A stretch of 64,000 bases of DNA from Anaerolineaceae bacterium (GCA_016124855.1 WGMX01000020.1:1-64000); one strand, 5' to 3'. Counted from the first letter of the stretch, positions 8,299 to 17,659 are shown. The notes: generated from the sequence alone by a model not told the origin. Program-made: numbers and translations.

Positions 8299-9147
8299 AT
8301 GCGTTGCGTGCAGCGTAAACGCCGAATCGCGATAATGATCACCGTGATGTTGTTCACATCAGCCGCTCTTCTATCGATATTTAATCCGCAAGAATCTGTA
8401 GTTGCGGCATCTGCTTCGGCAACTTCCACTCCTACAAAGGCCGCAACGGCTACTGTAACGAGTACTCATAGTATCCCACTCCCCACCAGCACACCAAGTG
8501 AACCTGATCTGCGTAATCCAAAATTTCTTAAAGACTCAAGTTTAATTATAAAAGACGAAAAATGTGACGCGCCTTGCTGGCGTGGGATTACTCCCGGCGA
8601 AACAAAATGGAATGATGCACTTAATATCCTTTTAGGTGAACCTGAACTTGGTGAGCCCCAAGTCGTATCGATTCCAGATTCCGGTCAGGCTGTTGGAGCA
8701 AGTTGGCAGCCTATCGGTGGAGAACCATGCTGCCAAATTATTTCCGAAGATGGCGAAACGGTTGCTTCAATCTTTCTTCAAATTGCCCCCGATATAACCG
8801 TAAAACAATTGATTGATGCGCGTGGTGAACCAGAATATGCACTTGGCACACCGGGTTCGGCTACACAGGCGATTATCAACATGTTTTACCCTGAACAGAG
8901 CATGATTGTGTTCGCTTTCGTGGCAGGTGCAGAGACAGGTCGAATAAGCGAAAACAGTGAAATCATCGGTGTATATTACACCACATCTGACCGCATGGAC
9001 TTAGGTATTAAGTTGAGCAGTTTGTATGGCTGGAAGGGTTACCAACCATTCTCGGCCTACGCGCCCGGCGCTCCCAAACCAGATTATAAAATCACACAAA
9101 GTGTCACTTTAACCCCGAGTCCATCAGTAACAATGCGCCCTAGTTAA
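8299..9147 (+). CDS. Secreted hypothetical protein with Thr/Pro linker
   Basis: A basic N-region (MRCVQRKRR) and hydrophobic core (IAIMITVMLFTSAALLSIF) form a signal peptide or anchor, followed by an Ala/Ser/Thr-rich linker to about residue 70. The mature part holds CDAPCWRGITPGE, a Cys-x3-Cys-Trp motif, then EPCCQI, suggesting disulfides in an extracytoplasmic domain of unknown function. The ATG at 8299 is preferred because AAAGG precedes it and it gives a compact signal; an in-frame ATG at 8227 would add 24 residues. A hairpin terminator follows. Confidence 0.65.
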   Translation: MRCVQRKRRIAIMITVMLFTSAALLSIFNPQESVVAASASATSTPTKAATATVTSTHSIPLPTSTPSEPDLRNPKFLKDSSLIIKDEKCDAPCWRGITPGETKWNDALNILLGEPELGEPQVVSIPDSGQAVGASWQPIGGEPCCQIISEDGETVASIFLQIAPDITVKQLIDARGEPEYALGTPGSATQAIINMFYPEQSMIVFAFVAGAETGRISENSEIIGVYYTTSDRMDLGIKLSSLYGWKGYQPFSAYAPGAPKPDYKITQSVTLTPSPSVTMRPS

Positions 9148-9193
9148 ACAACAAGCATTGGCGACAGAATCTACCAGTCAACTTAAAATAAAA

Positions 9194-9224
9194 GAGCGCA
9201 TCAAACGATGACGCTCCTTTTGTC
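9194..9224 (+). terminator. Rho-independent terminator
   Basis: GAGCGCATC pairs with GATG-A-CGCTC (one bulge), followed by CTTTTGTCTT, 46 nt after the stop of the secreted protein gene. Confidence 0.7.
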
Positions 9225-9250
9225 TTAAATGAAAAAATGATGAGAGCCAC

Positions 9251-9281
9251 TTGAGGTTCACGTTACGTGAACGTTTAGGAT
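9251..9281 (+). promoter_or_regulatory. MerR-type promoter with dyad in a 19-bp spacer
   Basis: TTGAGG (-35, 9251-9256) and TAGGAT (-10, 9276-9281) are separated by 19 bp, the overlong spacing typical of MerR-activated promoters. The spacer carries the perfect dyad GTTCACG-TTA-CGTGAAC (9256-9272). It lies 31 bp before the merR-like gene, implying autoregulation. Confidence 0.7.
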
Positions 9282-9311
9282 GGGGCTGTCGGTGAAAAGA
9301 GAGGCGAAATC

Positions 9312-10139
9312 ATGTTCACAGTGGGTGAATTTTCACAGGTGGCGCAAGTTTCCAAACGGCTGCTGCGTTACTACGATGAGATTGGTTTGCTCAAACCGGT
9401 GCATACCGATCAGTTTACGGGCTACCGTTATTACAGCGCCGAACAATTACCGCAACTGAACCGCATCATTGCGCTGAAAGATTTGGGTCTGTCACTAGAG
9501 CAAATCCAAAGCATTATGCACGACAACATTTCAAGCGATGAAATCCAAGGGATGCTGCTGCTCAAAAAGGCCGAAATCGAGCAGCAGTTGCAAGGCGATT
9601 TGCAGCGCATCCGCAATATCGAAACGCGGTTGAGGTCTATCCGCAACGCCGAAACGCACCACATGCCGGATGTCATCGTCAAACAAGTTCCGGCTCAACC
9701 TGTACTAAGTTTGCGAACCATGATCGAAACCTTCGACACAGGCATGATGATTTACGGGGCGATGATGAAAGCACTGCCCCAGAAAAGCGGCTACGGGCTG
9801 TTCGGTGTCATCTGGCACAGCGGCGGATTTTTCGAGCGTGACAGCGATGTGGAAATCTGCCGGATGATCGACGCGAAATCACACCCTGAAGTGGCGCTGA
9901 CCGATGACTTGATCATGTGCTATAAGGAACTGCCAGCCGTGCCAACAATGGCTACTTACGTCGTTAGGGGCGCAACTGAGCGTATGCACTATGGTTACGG
10001 TGCAATCGGCACATGGGCGGAAGTCAATCACTATCGGTTCAGTGATGCCCCGCGTGAAGTGTTTTTAGAAATGCCCCAAACCATAGATAGCCGTGATGGG
10101 GTTATCGAAATTCAGTTTCCGGTTGAGCCAATTCGCTAA
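9312..10139 (+). CDS. MerR family regulator with GyrI-like effector domain
   Basis: The N-terminus (MFTVGEFSQVAQVSKRLLRYYDEIGLL) is a MerR winged HTH. A long dimerisation helix follows to about residue 115. The remaining 160 residues resemble the GyrI/BmrR C-terminal ligand-binding fold (VPAQPVLSLRTMI ... ATYVVRGATERMHYGYG). Such regulators bind small hydrophobic or cationic ligands and twist overlong promoters. A matching promoter lies directly upstream. GAGAGGCGAAATC precedes the ATG. The next gene, a membrane protein 100 bp downstream on the same strand, could be a target. Confidence 0.85.
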   Translation: MFTVGEFSQVAQVSKRLLRYYDEIGLLKPVHTDQFTGYRYYSAEQLPQLNRIIALKDLGLSLEQIQSIMHDNISSDEIQGMLLLKKAEIEQQLQGDLQRIRNIETRLRSIRNAETHHMPDVIVKQVPAQPVLSLRTMIETFDTGMMIYGAMMKALPQKSGYGLFGVIWHSGGFFERDSDVEICRMIDAKSHPEVALTDDLIMCYKELPAVPTMATYVVRGATERMHYGYGAIGTWAEVNHYRFSDAPREVFLEMPQTIDSRDGVIEIQFPVEPIR

Positions 10140-10239
10140 TCTCAATTCCTGACGAAAATCCATCCATTTATCCCTAAGGAGATCAAGCTGTGTCCTACGA
10201 GCTTTCTATTTGTGCTGCCTATTGGCAAAGGAGTGAATC

Positions 10240-10812
10240 ATGAGTCTGTATTCGATTGCCTTGTTTTTACATATTGCCGGTGCGTTGGGATTTTTTGCGG
10301 CGTTGGGAGCAGAGTGGATTACCGGCATACTATTCCAGCGGGCGTCGACCGCCGAACAAGTCCGTGATTGGATAGCCGCTTCCGGCAATATGCGACGAGT
10401 CGGCATGATCGGTATGCTGACACTGTTGGCGGCTGGTGTGTATATGATGGTGACCGTTTGGCATGGTGTTGCTTGGCTCTGGTTGTCGTTCGCGGAAATC
10501 ATCATCTTGATGGTGATTATGGGACGAATCAGTGCGCCGCGCATGGCAGCTATCGGCAAAGCGGTAAAAGAGACGAATGGCGCATTATCACCTGAAACAC
10601 AAATCCTGCTGCACGATGCGATGTTACGCGTGGGTATTCAAACGCGAATCATTATGGCATTGGGCATTGTGTTTCTGATGACGGTCAAGCCTGATTTAGC
10701 GGTTTCGCTGCTGACGGTGGGTATCACGCTCATTCTCAGTTTGGTTTGGGGATTAATGATCGTCAATCGGGAGCGTAAGCCTGCCAAGCAGACATTGGGC
10801 GGTGCGGTATGA
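10240..10812 (+). CDS. Four-helix integral membrane protein (DUF2269/CopD-like)
   Basis: The protein has 190 residues with membrane segments at about 4-27, 55-75, 80-100 and 130-175. The N-terminal LFLHIAGALGFFAALGAEW has the His-in-helix pattern of DUF2269/CopD-like small membrane proteins. Function is unknown. AAAGGAGTGAATC is a strong ribosome binding site. Its stop overlaps the next start (ATGA at 10809), so it is translationally coupled to a membrane-anchored methyltransferase. Confidence 0.7.
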   Translation: MSLYSIALFLHIAGALGFFAALGAEWITGILFQRASTAEQVRDWIAASGNMRRVGMIGMLTLLAAGVYMMVTVWHGVAWLWLSFAEIIILMVIMGRISAPRMAAIGKAVKETNGALSPETQILLHDAMLRVGIQTRIIMALGIVFLMTVKPDLAVSLLTVGITLILSLVWGLMIVNRERKPAKQTLGGAV

Positions 10813-11531
10813 GCCAGCAAATGATGACCACTGAAGTTGCGCCAAACTATAAACTCGAAATTCCAGCACATCTTCAACATTTGCTGTTCGCAGGGTTGGT
10901 CATTGGGGGAATCGGCGTTGCGCTGCTGGTTGGATCAGAATTGATGCGGGTGTTGGGCATCACTTTGCTGGTCATCGGCGTGATTGCTATCGCGATTGAA
11001 GGGCTGCTGCTGCTGGTCATCAACAACAAAGCACGGCTAAACGCGCGGCGCCAAATGATGGAAGCCGTCTCGTGGCGCGGCGATGAGATGGTGCTAGATG
11101 TGGGATGTGGCAATGGCTTTTTAATGTTGGAAGCCGCGAAACATCTGACGACCGGAAAAGCGATTGGGATTGATGTGTGGGTCGAGAATTCGGGTGGGCA
11201 AAGCGGGCGCGAAGTGCAACGTAATGCCCAACTTGAAGGGGTTGCCGACAAGATTGACGTTCAAAATGTCGATGCGCGGTCGATGTCATTTGAGGCAGGA
11301 ACATTTGATGTCATTATGTCGAGTCTGGCGCTGCATCACATGGGAAGCAACGATGACCGTGAGCGGGCGTTCCGCGAGATTACGAGGGTTTTGAAACCCG
11401 GTGGGACAATTTTGCTCTATGATATGTTCCCGATGATTAATCAAGCTGAACGTGTGCTGAGTCGAAATGAGGCAATGAAAATTCGGCGCTTAGATGGTTT
11501 GGTGATGCGGGTTATCGCGGCAAAACGATGA
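10809..11531 (+). CDS. Membrane-anchored class I SAM-dependent methyltransferase
   Basis: Two hydrophobic helices (about residues 25-72) precede a Rossmann methyltransferase. Motif I is VLDVGCGNGF, the acidic loop is GIDVWVEN, motif IV is FDVIMSSLALHHM, and a post-motif is LKPGGTILLYDMF. The substrate is unknown. The membrane anchor and the 4-nt overlap with the upstream membrane protein suggest a lipid or membrane-proximal substrate (inference). Confidence 0.82.
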   Translation: MSQQMMTTEVAPNYKLEIPAHLQHLLFAGLVIGGIGVALLVGSELMRVLGITLLVIGVIAIAIEGLLLLVINNKARLNARRQMMEAVSWRGDEMVLDVGCGNGFLMLEAAKHLTTGKAIGIDVWVENSGGQSGREVQRNAQLEGVADKIDVQNVDARSMSFEAGTFDVIMSSLALHHMGSNDDRERAFREITRVLKPGGTILLYDMFPMINQAERVLSRNEAMKIRRLDGLVMRVIAAKR

Positions 11532-11561
11532 TCTATAGTATCAAAATGAGGAAAATGAAAA

Positions 11562-11587
11562 GGAGGGTCACAAACCCTCCCCTACGG
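11562..11587. repeat. CCCTACG-tailed hairpin between convergent genes
   Basis: GGAGGGT (11562-11568) pairs with ACCCTCC (11574-11580), followed by CCTACGG. It is a member of the dispersed hairpin family and separates convergent genes, so it may also help termination. Confidence 0.65.
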
Positions 11588-11604
11588 AAATTCCGATTTG
11601 AATG

Positions 11605-12372
11605 TTAGCTGCCGATGCTGTAGGTGATGTTAACGGTGACGGTGACGCTCAGTTGACCGGCATTAATTTGTGGAGCGGCTGAGGCGGACATCGCCACCAT
11701 ATCATTGGCACGGTTGAACATGGGTACTGGCACATTACCAATGGATTCACTGATGCTGATGGGTGTGCCAACGGTGACACCTGCGGCATCCGCCAACTGC
11801 TTGGCACGGTCGGCGGCATCGGCAACGGCGGCTTTACGGGCAGCGGCCTCTAATGACTTGACATCAGCAATGCCAAAGCTCAGATTATTGAGGGTATTGG
11901 CTCCCGCGCCAAGTCCGGCTTGAATGACTGCGCCGACTTTGGTGATGTCCCGAATGGTGACGGTCACGGCTAACTGGACGTGGTAAATCCGTTCGCCGGT
12001 GGGTTGTCCGGTTTGGGGATCACTCTTGTCTTCTGGATAAATGTTATAGCTGGTGGTTTGGATATCTTCGTCTTTGACGCCAGCATCGGACAGCGCCCGC
12101 ACAATGGCGGTTAAGGTGGTGTTGGCATTGTCGATGGCTTTGCCAGCATCCGCGTCGGCTTGATCGACACCCAACGTGATATAGGCGACATCCGGTTTGC
12201 CAAAAACCTCACCTGATCCGGTGACGCTGATGGTTTTGGTCGGTTCAGTGGTATCCTGTGCGCCTACAGGGCGCGCCGTAAAAGCCAGAACACCGATTAA
12301 CAGTGCAGCCACAAGTGTGACAAATGATAGACGAACGACATTATTCGGCTTGAGCGCAAATTGATTTTGCAT
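11605..12372 (-). CDS. Secreted SIMPL-domain (DUF541) protein
   Basis: A signal peptide ends at ARPVGAQ, and the mature protein begins with KTISVTGSGEVFGKPDVAYITLGV, the hallmark start of SIMPL/DUF541 proteins (Omp28/BP26-like). DAADRAKQLADAAGVTVG matches the conserved helix near the end. These form periplasmic or surface oligomeric beta-rich assemblies of poorly defined function. Length (255 aa) is normal. AGGAGG lies slightly far upstream of the ATG. The gene is monocistronic. Confidence 0.88.
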   Translation of the reverse strand: MQNQFALKPNNVVRLSFVTLVAALLIGVLAFTARPVGAQDTTEPTKTISVTGSGEVFGKPDVAYITLGVDQADADAGKAIDNANTTLTAIVRALSDAGVKDEDIQTTSYNIYPEDKSDPQTGQPTGERIYHVQLAVTVTIRDITKVGAVIQAGLGAGANTLNNLSFGIADVKSLEAAARKAAVADAADRAKQLADAAGVTVGTPISISESIGNVPVPMFNRANDMVAMSASAAPQINAGQLSVTVTVNITYSIGS

Positions 12373-12485
12373 GATGTTGTAGTCCTCCTGACTATATCCC
12401 TACTCCCAACGAGTAGTATTTTATCGCTCATCGATTAAGACGATATAAGAAGGGGAAAGGTTCCAGAACAGGGTTGACAAAGTTT

Positions 12486-13895
12486 TTACGCAAGCAGGGC
12501 TAAGATTTCAGATACCACTTCGGCAAGCGGGCGTGATTTCCCACGCTGGAGGGCTTGCTGATAGGCGGCTGCCCCGAGTGAACGTTCCACCTGTTGGCAG
12601 ACCGGTTTGAAAATGGGTTGATCGAGATTAGGCTCATCATGAATTGTGCCCGCCCAGACAGCGGCCTGTTCCGGCTGATTGAGAGCGGCAAAGTAACCAA
12701 TCACGACGGAAATGGTGCGAACCTGCTGCGGCTGCGAACCTAATTCCAAGCCAAGCGAAAGGGATTCGCGGAGCGCTTGCCTTGCGGCATCCACATTTTT
12801 TAGACCGAGATAGGTGTTGGCGAGATTGCGTTGAAGATTGCAGATATAACGCGGCATTCCGCCATCGCGCGCCATCTGCAAACCTGTCTGCAAGTGTGAT
12901 AGTGCTTGAGGGAGTTTGCCCAAGCGCATCAAAGTATAGCCTAGATTGGACAGACCATGAATGACGTTGCGTTCGGTGCCGATGGCTCGGGCAACCTGAA
13001 TGGCCTGTTCAAAAAAATCACAGGCGGCCTCGAGCTGATTTTGTTCGACCGACCACGAGGCTAAGCTGAGGAGTGCGGCTGCGTGAATACGTTTAAAGCC
13101 CAGCAATTTGCTGCGATCAACCGCCTGTTGAATAAACAATCTGGCCTCTTCGTATCGGCCAAGTTCCATCAGACTCTCGGAAATTGAGACGTAGGTGTTG
13201 CAAATTTCAGCTTGACTGCCGCTGGCTTCGACCGATTCTAGATTGTGGACAAAGCAGTGATAGGCGTTATTGTAATCTCCGGTATAGAGAGCGACCGCGC
13301 CCAGACCATGCCATGCCTGTGCTACATCCGCTTCTTGGCCTAAAGCGGTGAAGATGGCTAACGCATTTTGATAACAGGCTTGAGCTTCGGTATAGTGTCC
13401 ACGTTCTTCATGGATTTGTCCTAAGTCTGCAAGCGCTCGTCCTTGAGCGTGCTTGTCATGAGCCGCTTCCGCCAATGTCTGAAGTTTTTGGGCATAGGAT
13501 TCGGCTTGATCCAGCAAACCGAGCCGGTAATGAACATCGCTGAGGTGATGCAAAAGTGTGCTTTCCACCTGCACATCGGGTTGAGAGTCACACGCCTGCA
13601 AGGCACTTTGCAACCAGCGGGCATAATCGACCAAACTGGTGCGGTTGAATAACACCTCTAAACCTGCCAGCGAAAATTCAATACACAGGCGCGCGGATGG
13701 TTCATCGACGGTGAGACGGTCTGCCGCCCATGTCTGCCAATGACGTATTTGCTCCCATTCTTGATCGAATAGATTCAGACCGTAGGTCACACTGGCTTGA
13801 CCACGACGGAGGCTGGCATCGGCAGTGCGGAGTTTATCCAAGTAATGGTTTGCGAGGCGGTACTGCGTCTTAGCCAAAGATTGAGTGATGAGCAT
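12486..13895 (-). CDS. TPR-repeat protein, C-terminal half of a split BTAD/NB-ARC regulator
   Basis: The 469 residues form at least seven consecutive TPRs (for example QGRALADLGQIHEERGHYTEA, ADVAQAWHGLGAVALYTGDY). The first 60 residues (LAKTQYRLANHYLDKL ... FDQEWEQIRHWQTW) match the segment that follows the winged helix in single-chain BTAD-NB-ARC-TPR regulators. The start lies 2 nt after the stop of the BTAD-NB-ARC gene, in a shifted frame. The two are therefore either a translationally coupled heteromer or one gene broken by a frameshift. The TPRs probably bind a regulatory partner. Confidence 0.8.
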   Translation of the reverse strand: MLITQSLAKTQYRLANHYLDKLRTADASLRRGQASVTYGLNLFDQEWEQIRHWQTWAADRLTVDEPSARLCIEFSLAGLEVLFNRTSLVDYARWLQSALQACDSQPDVQVESTLLHHLSDVHYRLGLLDQAESYAQKLQTLAEAAHDKHAQGRALADLGQIHEERGHYTEAQACYQNALAIFTALGQEADVAQAWHGLGAVALYTGDYNNAYHCFVHNLESVEASGSQAEICNTYVSISESLMELGRYEEARLFIQQAVDRSKLLGFKRIHAAALLSLASWSVEQNQLEAACDFFEQAIQVARAIGTERNVIHGLSNLGYTLMRLGKLPQALSHLQTGLQMARDGGMPRYICNLQRNLANTYLGLKNVDAARQALRESLSLGLELGSQPQQVRTISVVIGYFAALNQPEQAAVWAGTIHDEPNLDQPIFKPVCQQVERSLGAAAYQQALQRGKSRPLAEVVSEILALLA

Positions 13896-13897
13896 GG

Positions 13898-15721
13898 TTA
13901 TAGACCCGCACCTTCCAAGAGGGAACGGGCGTGCAGCACCAACAGCGCGTGCATCTGGAAGCGTCCGCCGCTGACGGGTTCTAGCAGTCCCCGGTTGACG
14001 AGGGCGCGTGCCAGTGGTTTGGGATCAGCGACATCCCAAGCGACCGCCATTGCTTCTAAATCAAAGGTGGCTGGTTTGGGGACGAACAAACCTAAATAGG
14101 CGAAGCGAAGGCGTGTTTCGGCATCTAGCATATCGGTGCTGCGTTTGAGCAAAGCGGTGATGGTTGGTGACGAATCGCTGGTTTGACCGAGCATGTCGCT
14201 TGGGGCTTGTGCTTGCAGCAGCTTGGCTCCATCACGAAGTTCTAGCAGGAGTTCACGCACCCCCCAGCCTAAACGGGCTTCGGTATGCAGCAGGCGACCG
14301 GCTACATGTACAGCCAGTGGTAACCCTTCCAGATCGCGCACCAGCTCCCGGGATTCATGAGGATAATCGCGGGTAGTTTCGGGAGTCAATTTAGCCAGCA
14401 GTTCGAGCGCCGCGTCGTTCGTCAGTAAAGGCAAGCGGTATAAATCGAGAGCGGTTGGAGCCAGTGCTGTGGCGACATCATTGAGGCGGGTGGTGAGGAT
14501 AAGCGAACACATCTGCCCGCCGACACGAAATGGCATTACATGTTCGGGATGCCACACGTCGTCAACGATCAGCAAAACGCGCTTATCACGGAGCACAGCC
14601 GTCAATTGAGCGCTGATGTCTTCGATATTGCGGATACGTCCCGGTTCGCCCAAGCCAAAGGCATTCGCCCATGTTGAAAGCACGGTCAGCAAGGCGGGCG
14701 TTTCGCCCAATGATGCCCATAAGATGCCATCGGGAAACTGCTGAGCAACCTGCGGATCGTGGGCTAAAAGCGCGACCGTTGTGCTTTTGCCGACTCCCGG
14801 CCAACCTTGAATGACGGTGATGGTTCGAGTTTCGGTGGAATTGATACCCAAGCGCCCCTTAATTTCCATAAGGGCGGTGGCACGTCCCACAACCAATGAT
14901 GGAAGCGGGGGCATGACACTTGATGCTCGATTAGGGTTGGGTACTTCACCTTTTACTGAAGGCATTTGACCGCTGACGATGGCTTCATACAGTTGAGTTG
15001 TTTCGTCTTCAGGCGGCGTTGCCAGTTCAGCATCGAGCAGGTCTAGCGCTTGTTTGTATTGGCGGATGGCTTCGGAGCGCTGCCCACTGACGGCGTAAAG
15101 CTGCATCAACTGACGGTGAGCCGGTTCGTGCAGTGGGTCAATTGAAAGCCAGTGCTGCGCATAATGGATCGCCTGAGAAAAGTCCTGCATTTGGGCGAAA
15201 TACAGCGATAAGCGGCGGTGCAACTCAGCGAATTCGCGCCCCAACCATTCCCGTTGAATGAACTGCCAATCATCAAATCCGGCGCTATCTGACAAGCTGT
15301 AGCCATCCATAAAACCGGATTGATACAGGGTTATGGCCTGTTGATACTGCGTGACGCAAAGGTCACACAGGTCGTCGATGTTGTGTTGGTGCTCAAGATA
15401 GCCCTGAAGCAGGTTATTAAACGCGTGGACATCTATCCAAATGGCATCGCGTTTCAAGGCTAATGCGGTTCGGTCGGCTTCTATCCATTCGAAGGGGATG
15501 GGTGTCGTGAGGGCGCTGAGGGTGCTGCGTAAGGCGGCGCGCCCGTGTTCATGATCCAAATCCGGCCAGAGGAGGTCAACAATGCGGTCACGACTTTGGC
15601 GCTGATTGGATAGGGCAAGATAAGCGGCGAGCGCGAGCGTCTTACGGCGGTCAATTTTGAGCGGCGCGCCCTGAAGTTCAATTCGGGGCGAGCCAAACAG
15701 GTATAGGCGTAAATCCCCCAA
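13898..15721 (-). CDS. BTAD/NB-ARC (AfsR/SARP-like) transcriptional regulator
   Basis: Residues 1-90 are an OmpR-like winged HTH (LRLYLFGSPRIEL ... RDRIVDLLWPD). Residues about 95-250 are the BTAD helical domain. From about 270 comes an NB-ARC ATPase with Walker A GWPGVGKST (Lys312) and Walker B VLLIVDDVW (Asp387/388). The C-terminal winged helix ends in FQMHALLVLHARSLLEGAG. AfsR/SARP-like proteins activate gene clusters on a signal relayed through the NTPase and TPRs. The usual TPR tail is encoded by the next gene, 2 nt downstream. The target is unknown. Confidence 0.85.
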   Translation of the reverse strand: MGDLRLYLFGSPRIELQGAPLKIDRRKTLALAAYLALSNQRQSRDRIVDLLWPDLDHEHGRAALRSTLSALTTPIPFEWIEADRTALALKRDAIWIDVHAFNNLLQGYLEHQHNIDDLCDLCVTQYQQAITLYQSGFMDGYSLSDSAGFDDWQFIQREWLGREFAELHRRLSLYFAQMQDFSQAIHYAQHWLSIDPLHEPAHRQLMQLYAVSGQRSEAIRQYKQALDLLDAELATPPEDETTQLYEAIVSGQMPSVKGEVPNPNRASSVMPPLPSLVVGRATALMEIKGRLGINSTETRTITVIQGWPGVGKSTTVALLAHDPQVAQQFPDGILWASLGETPALLTVLSTWANAFGLGEPGRIRNIEDISAQLTAVLRDKRVLLIVDDVWHPEHVMPFRVGGQMCSLILTTRLNDVATALAPTALDLYRLPLLTNDAALELLAKLTPETTRDYPHESRELVRDLEGLPLAVHVAGRLLHTEARLGWGVRELLLELRDGAKLLQAQAPSDMLGQTSDSSPTITALLKRSTDMLDAETRLRFAYLGLFVPKPATFDLEAMAVAWDVADPKPLARALVNRGLLEPVSGGRFQMHALLVLHARSLLEGAGL

Positions 15722-15886
15722 TTACGAATCCTTTGTCATGCTACCGTGACGTTTTTGTTACGATGCTATTTTATACTACCATCACTCAGTTAGGCATAAC
15801 AAATAAGTCCTCTCGTCGAAATTCTGTGCGGCTGTGACATTAGTTCATGTGTGTCGTTCAAAAATCTGTTTCTGAAGGAGGCTATG

Positions 15887-16093
15887 ATGCAAGCGTTTCA
15901 ACCGTGGAAAGATATGGTCGGTGTTTTAAGTGGAAAGTGGGGGCAGCAAACCTCCAAAGATCGCGAACTCCTCGAAATGAATGAGCTTGGGCTAGATGAA
16001 CATCCGGCACATCCACCAGTTTATGCGCCCAAGACACGACGTTGGGGACGCATTCGCTTTAACGGACAGATGCAGCGCTCTAGACCACTCTAG
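15887..16093 (+). CDS. Small hypothetical protein, 68 aa
   Basis: The gene is supported mainly by the strong ribosome binding site GAAGGAGG, 5 nt before the second ATG (15887), and by its position: the TAG stop touches the region leading into the aminotransferase gene. The protein (MQAFQPWKDMVGVL ... TRRWGRIRFNGQ) is basic at its C-terminus, with no membrane helix and no recognised family. It could be a leader peptide or partner for the downstream class V aminotransferase. Confidence 0.55.
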   Translation: MQAFQPWKDMVGVLSGKWGQQTSKDRELLEMNELGLDEHPAHPPVYAPKTRRWGRIRFNGQMQRSRPL

Positions 16094-16140
16094 TGAAGTT
16101 ATCCGCCTTTGTCGTCGGGTTTATTGAAGAGACTAAACTT

Positions 16141-17592
16141 ATGAACACCACACCAGTTTATGACCCTCACCTGCATTTTACAGCGGAAAATATGGCAGCA
16201 GCTTCTGCCGAATTTCGACAATCAAACCCGGATTATGACACTACGCGCGTTCTTGATGATTTGAGGACGCGGGAATATGGGCGGCTCGACCGTGAAGGAC
16301 ATGTTTATCTGGATTATACCGGCGGCGGATTGTACGCTGAATCACAACTGCGGGAGCATATGGCGTTTCTCGGCGGGAATGTTTTTGGAAACCCGCACTC
16401 CAAAAACCTCACCTCCTTAGCGATGACCGAGCGAGTCGAACAGACACGAGAGTACGTGCTGCGCTATTTCAACGCTTCGCCGGATGAATACATGGTGATT
16501 TTTACGCCAAATGCGACCGGCGCACTCAGACTGATCGGGGAGTCCTATCCCTTTAAGGCGGGCGATCACTATTTATTGACCTTCGACAACCATAACTCGG
16601 TGAATGGTATCCGTGAGTTCGCCCGTTCAAAAGGAGCGACAATCACCTATATTCCAGTGCTGCCGCCGGAACTGCGAGTTGACGAAAGCGCGTTAGTGAA
16701 CGTGCTGGAGCAGGCTCAATCCGGCGCCAATAATCTGTTTGCTTATCCGGCGCAGTCCAATTTTACGGGTGTGCAGCATCCGCTGGCGTGGATTGCACAG
16801 GCACAGGCTAAAGGTTGGGATGTGCTGGTAGATGCTGCGTCGTTTGTGCCGAGCAATCGACTTGATTTGAGCCAGTGGCATCCCGATTTTGTCAGCATTT
16901 CGTTTTATAAAATTTTTGGCTATCCAACCGGTATGGGCTGTTTGATGGTGCGGAAAGCGGCGGCTGCCAAATTGCGCCGTCCATGGTATGCAGGCGGGAC
17001 GATTACTTTTTCGTCGGTGGTCGCGGACGGGCATTATCTAACACCCGGCGCGGCTGGATTTGAAGATGGCACGGTTAATTATCTGAGTATTCCGGCGGTC
17101 GAATTGGGTCTAAAACACATCGAGGCGATTGGGATTGATGTGATTCACAGGCGGGTGATGTGTTTAACGGGATGGCTGATTAAGGCATTATTGTCGCTGC
17201 GGCACAGCAATGGGCGACCTGTCATCCAGCTTTATGGGCCGCCGAACACCCATATGCGCGGGGGAACAGTTCAGGTCAATTTCTTCGACCGCGAGGGTTA
17301 CATGATTGATTGCAATCGGGTTGAAGCGATGGCAAACGACGTGCGAATTTCGTTACGTGCTGGCTGTCATTGTAATCCCGGTGCGCGTGAGATGGCGTTG
17401 GGCTTTAGCCGCGATGATTTGCTGCCGTGCTTTAGCGACAAGGATAAATTGAGCTTCGAGCAATTTCTGCATGTGATTGATGGTAAGACGACCGGCGCGC
17501 TACGGGCATCGGTTGGCCTAGTGACGACCTTCGCTGATGTTTACAAATATGTGCAGTTCGCAGAGACCTTTGCTGACCTAACCCTTACTTAA
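16141..17592 (+). CDS. Class V aminotransferase, MOCOS/cysteine-desulfurase-like
   Basis: A PLP fold-type I enzyme. YLDYTGGGLY, NPHSKNLT and FTPNATGALRLIGESYPF match the NifS-like domain of molybdenum cofactor sulfurases better than IscS/SufS. The Schiff-base Lys is in SFYKIFGYPTG, and an RAGCHCNPG segment supplies candidate active-site cysteines. It may take sulfur from cysteine, possibly for molybdenum cofactor or another acceptor (inference). The eukaryotic C-terminal MOSC domain is absent, but a separate MOSC protein is encoded at 37285-37854. The ATG at 16141 is chosen; a GTG at 16093 overlapping the previous stop is possible. Confidence 0.8.
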   Translation: MNTTPVYDPHLHFTAENMAAASAEFRQSNPDYDTTRVLDDLRTREYGRLDREGHVYLDYTGGGLYAESQLREHMAFLGGNVFGNPHSKNLTSLAMTERVEQTREYVLRYFNASPDEYMVIFTPNATGALRLIGESYPFKAGDHYLLTFDNHNSVNGIREFARSKGATITYIPVLPPELRVDESALVNVLEQAQSGANNLFAYPAQSNFTGVQHPLAWIAQAQAKGWDVLVDAASFVPSNRLDLSQWHPDFVSISFYKIFGYPTGMGCLMVRKAAAAKLRRPWYAGGTITFSSVVADGHYLTPGAAGFEDGTVNYLSIPAVELGLKHIEAIGIDVIHRRVMCLTGWLIKALLSLRHSNGRPVIQLYGPPNTHMRGGTVQVNFFDREGYMIDCNRVEAMANDVRISLRAGCHCNPGAREMALGFSRDDLLPCFSDKDKLSFEQFLHVIDGKTTGALRASVGLVTTFADVYKYVQFAETFADLTLT

Positions 17593-17629
17593 TTTTCTGC
17601 TCAGAAACAAAATATAGAAAATGCAAAAG

Positions 17630-17659
17630 TTGTACCTGCAAGCAATATTGCGCTAGTAT
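17630..17659 (+). promoter_or_regulatory. Candidate sigma-70-type promoter
   Basis: TTGTAC (17630-17635) and TAGTAT (17654-17659) with an 18-bp spacer lie upstream of the membrane protein gene at 17773, in a non-coding AT-rich stretch. Confidence 0.35.
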
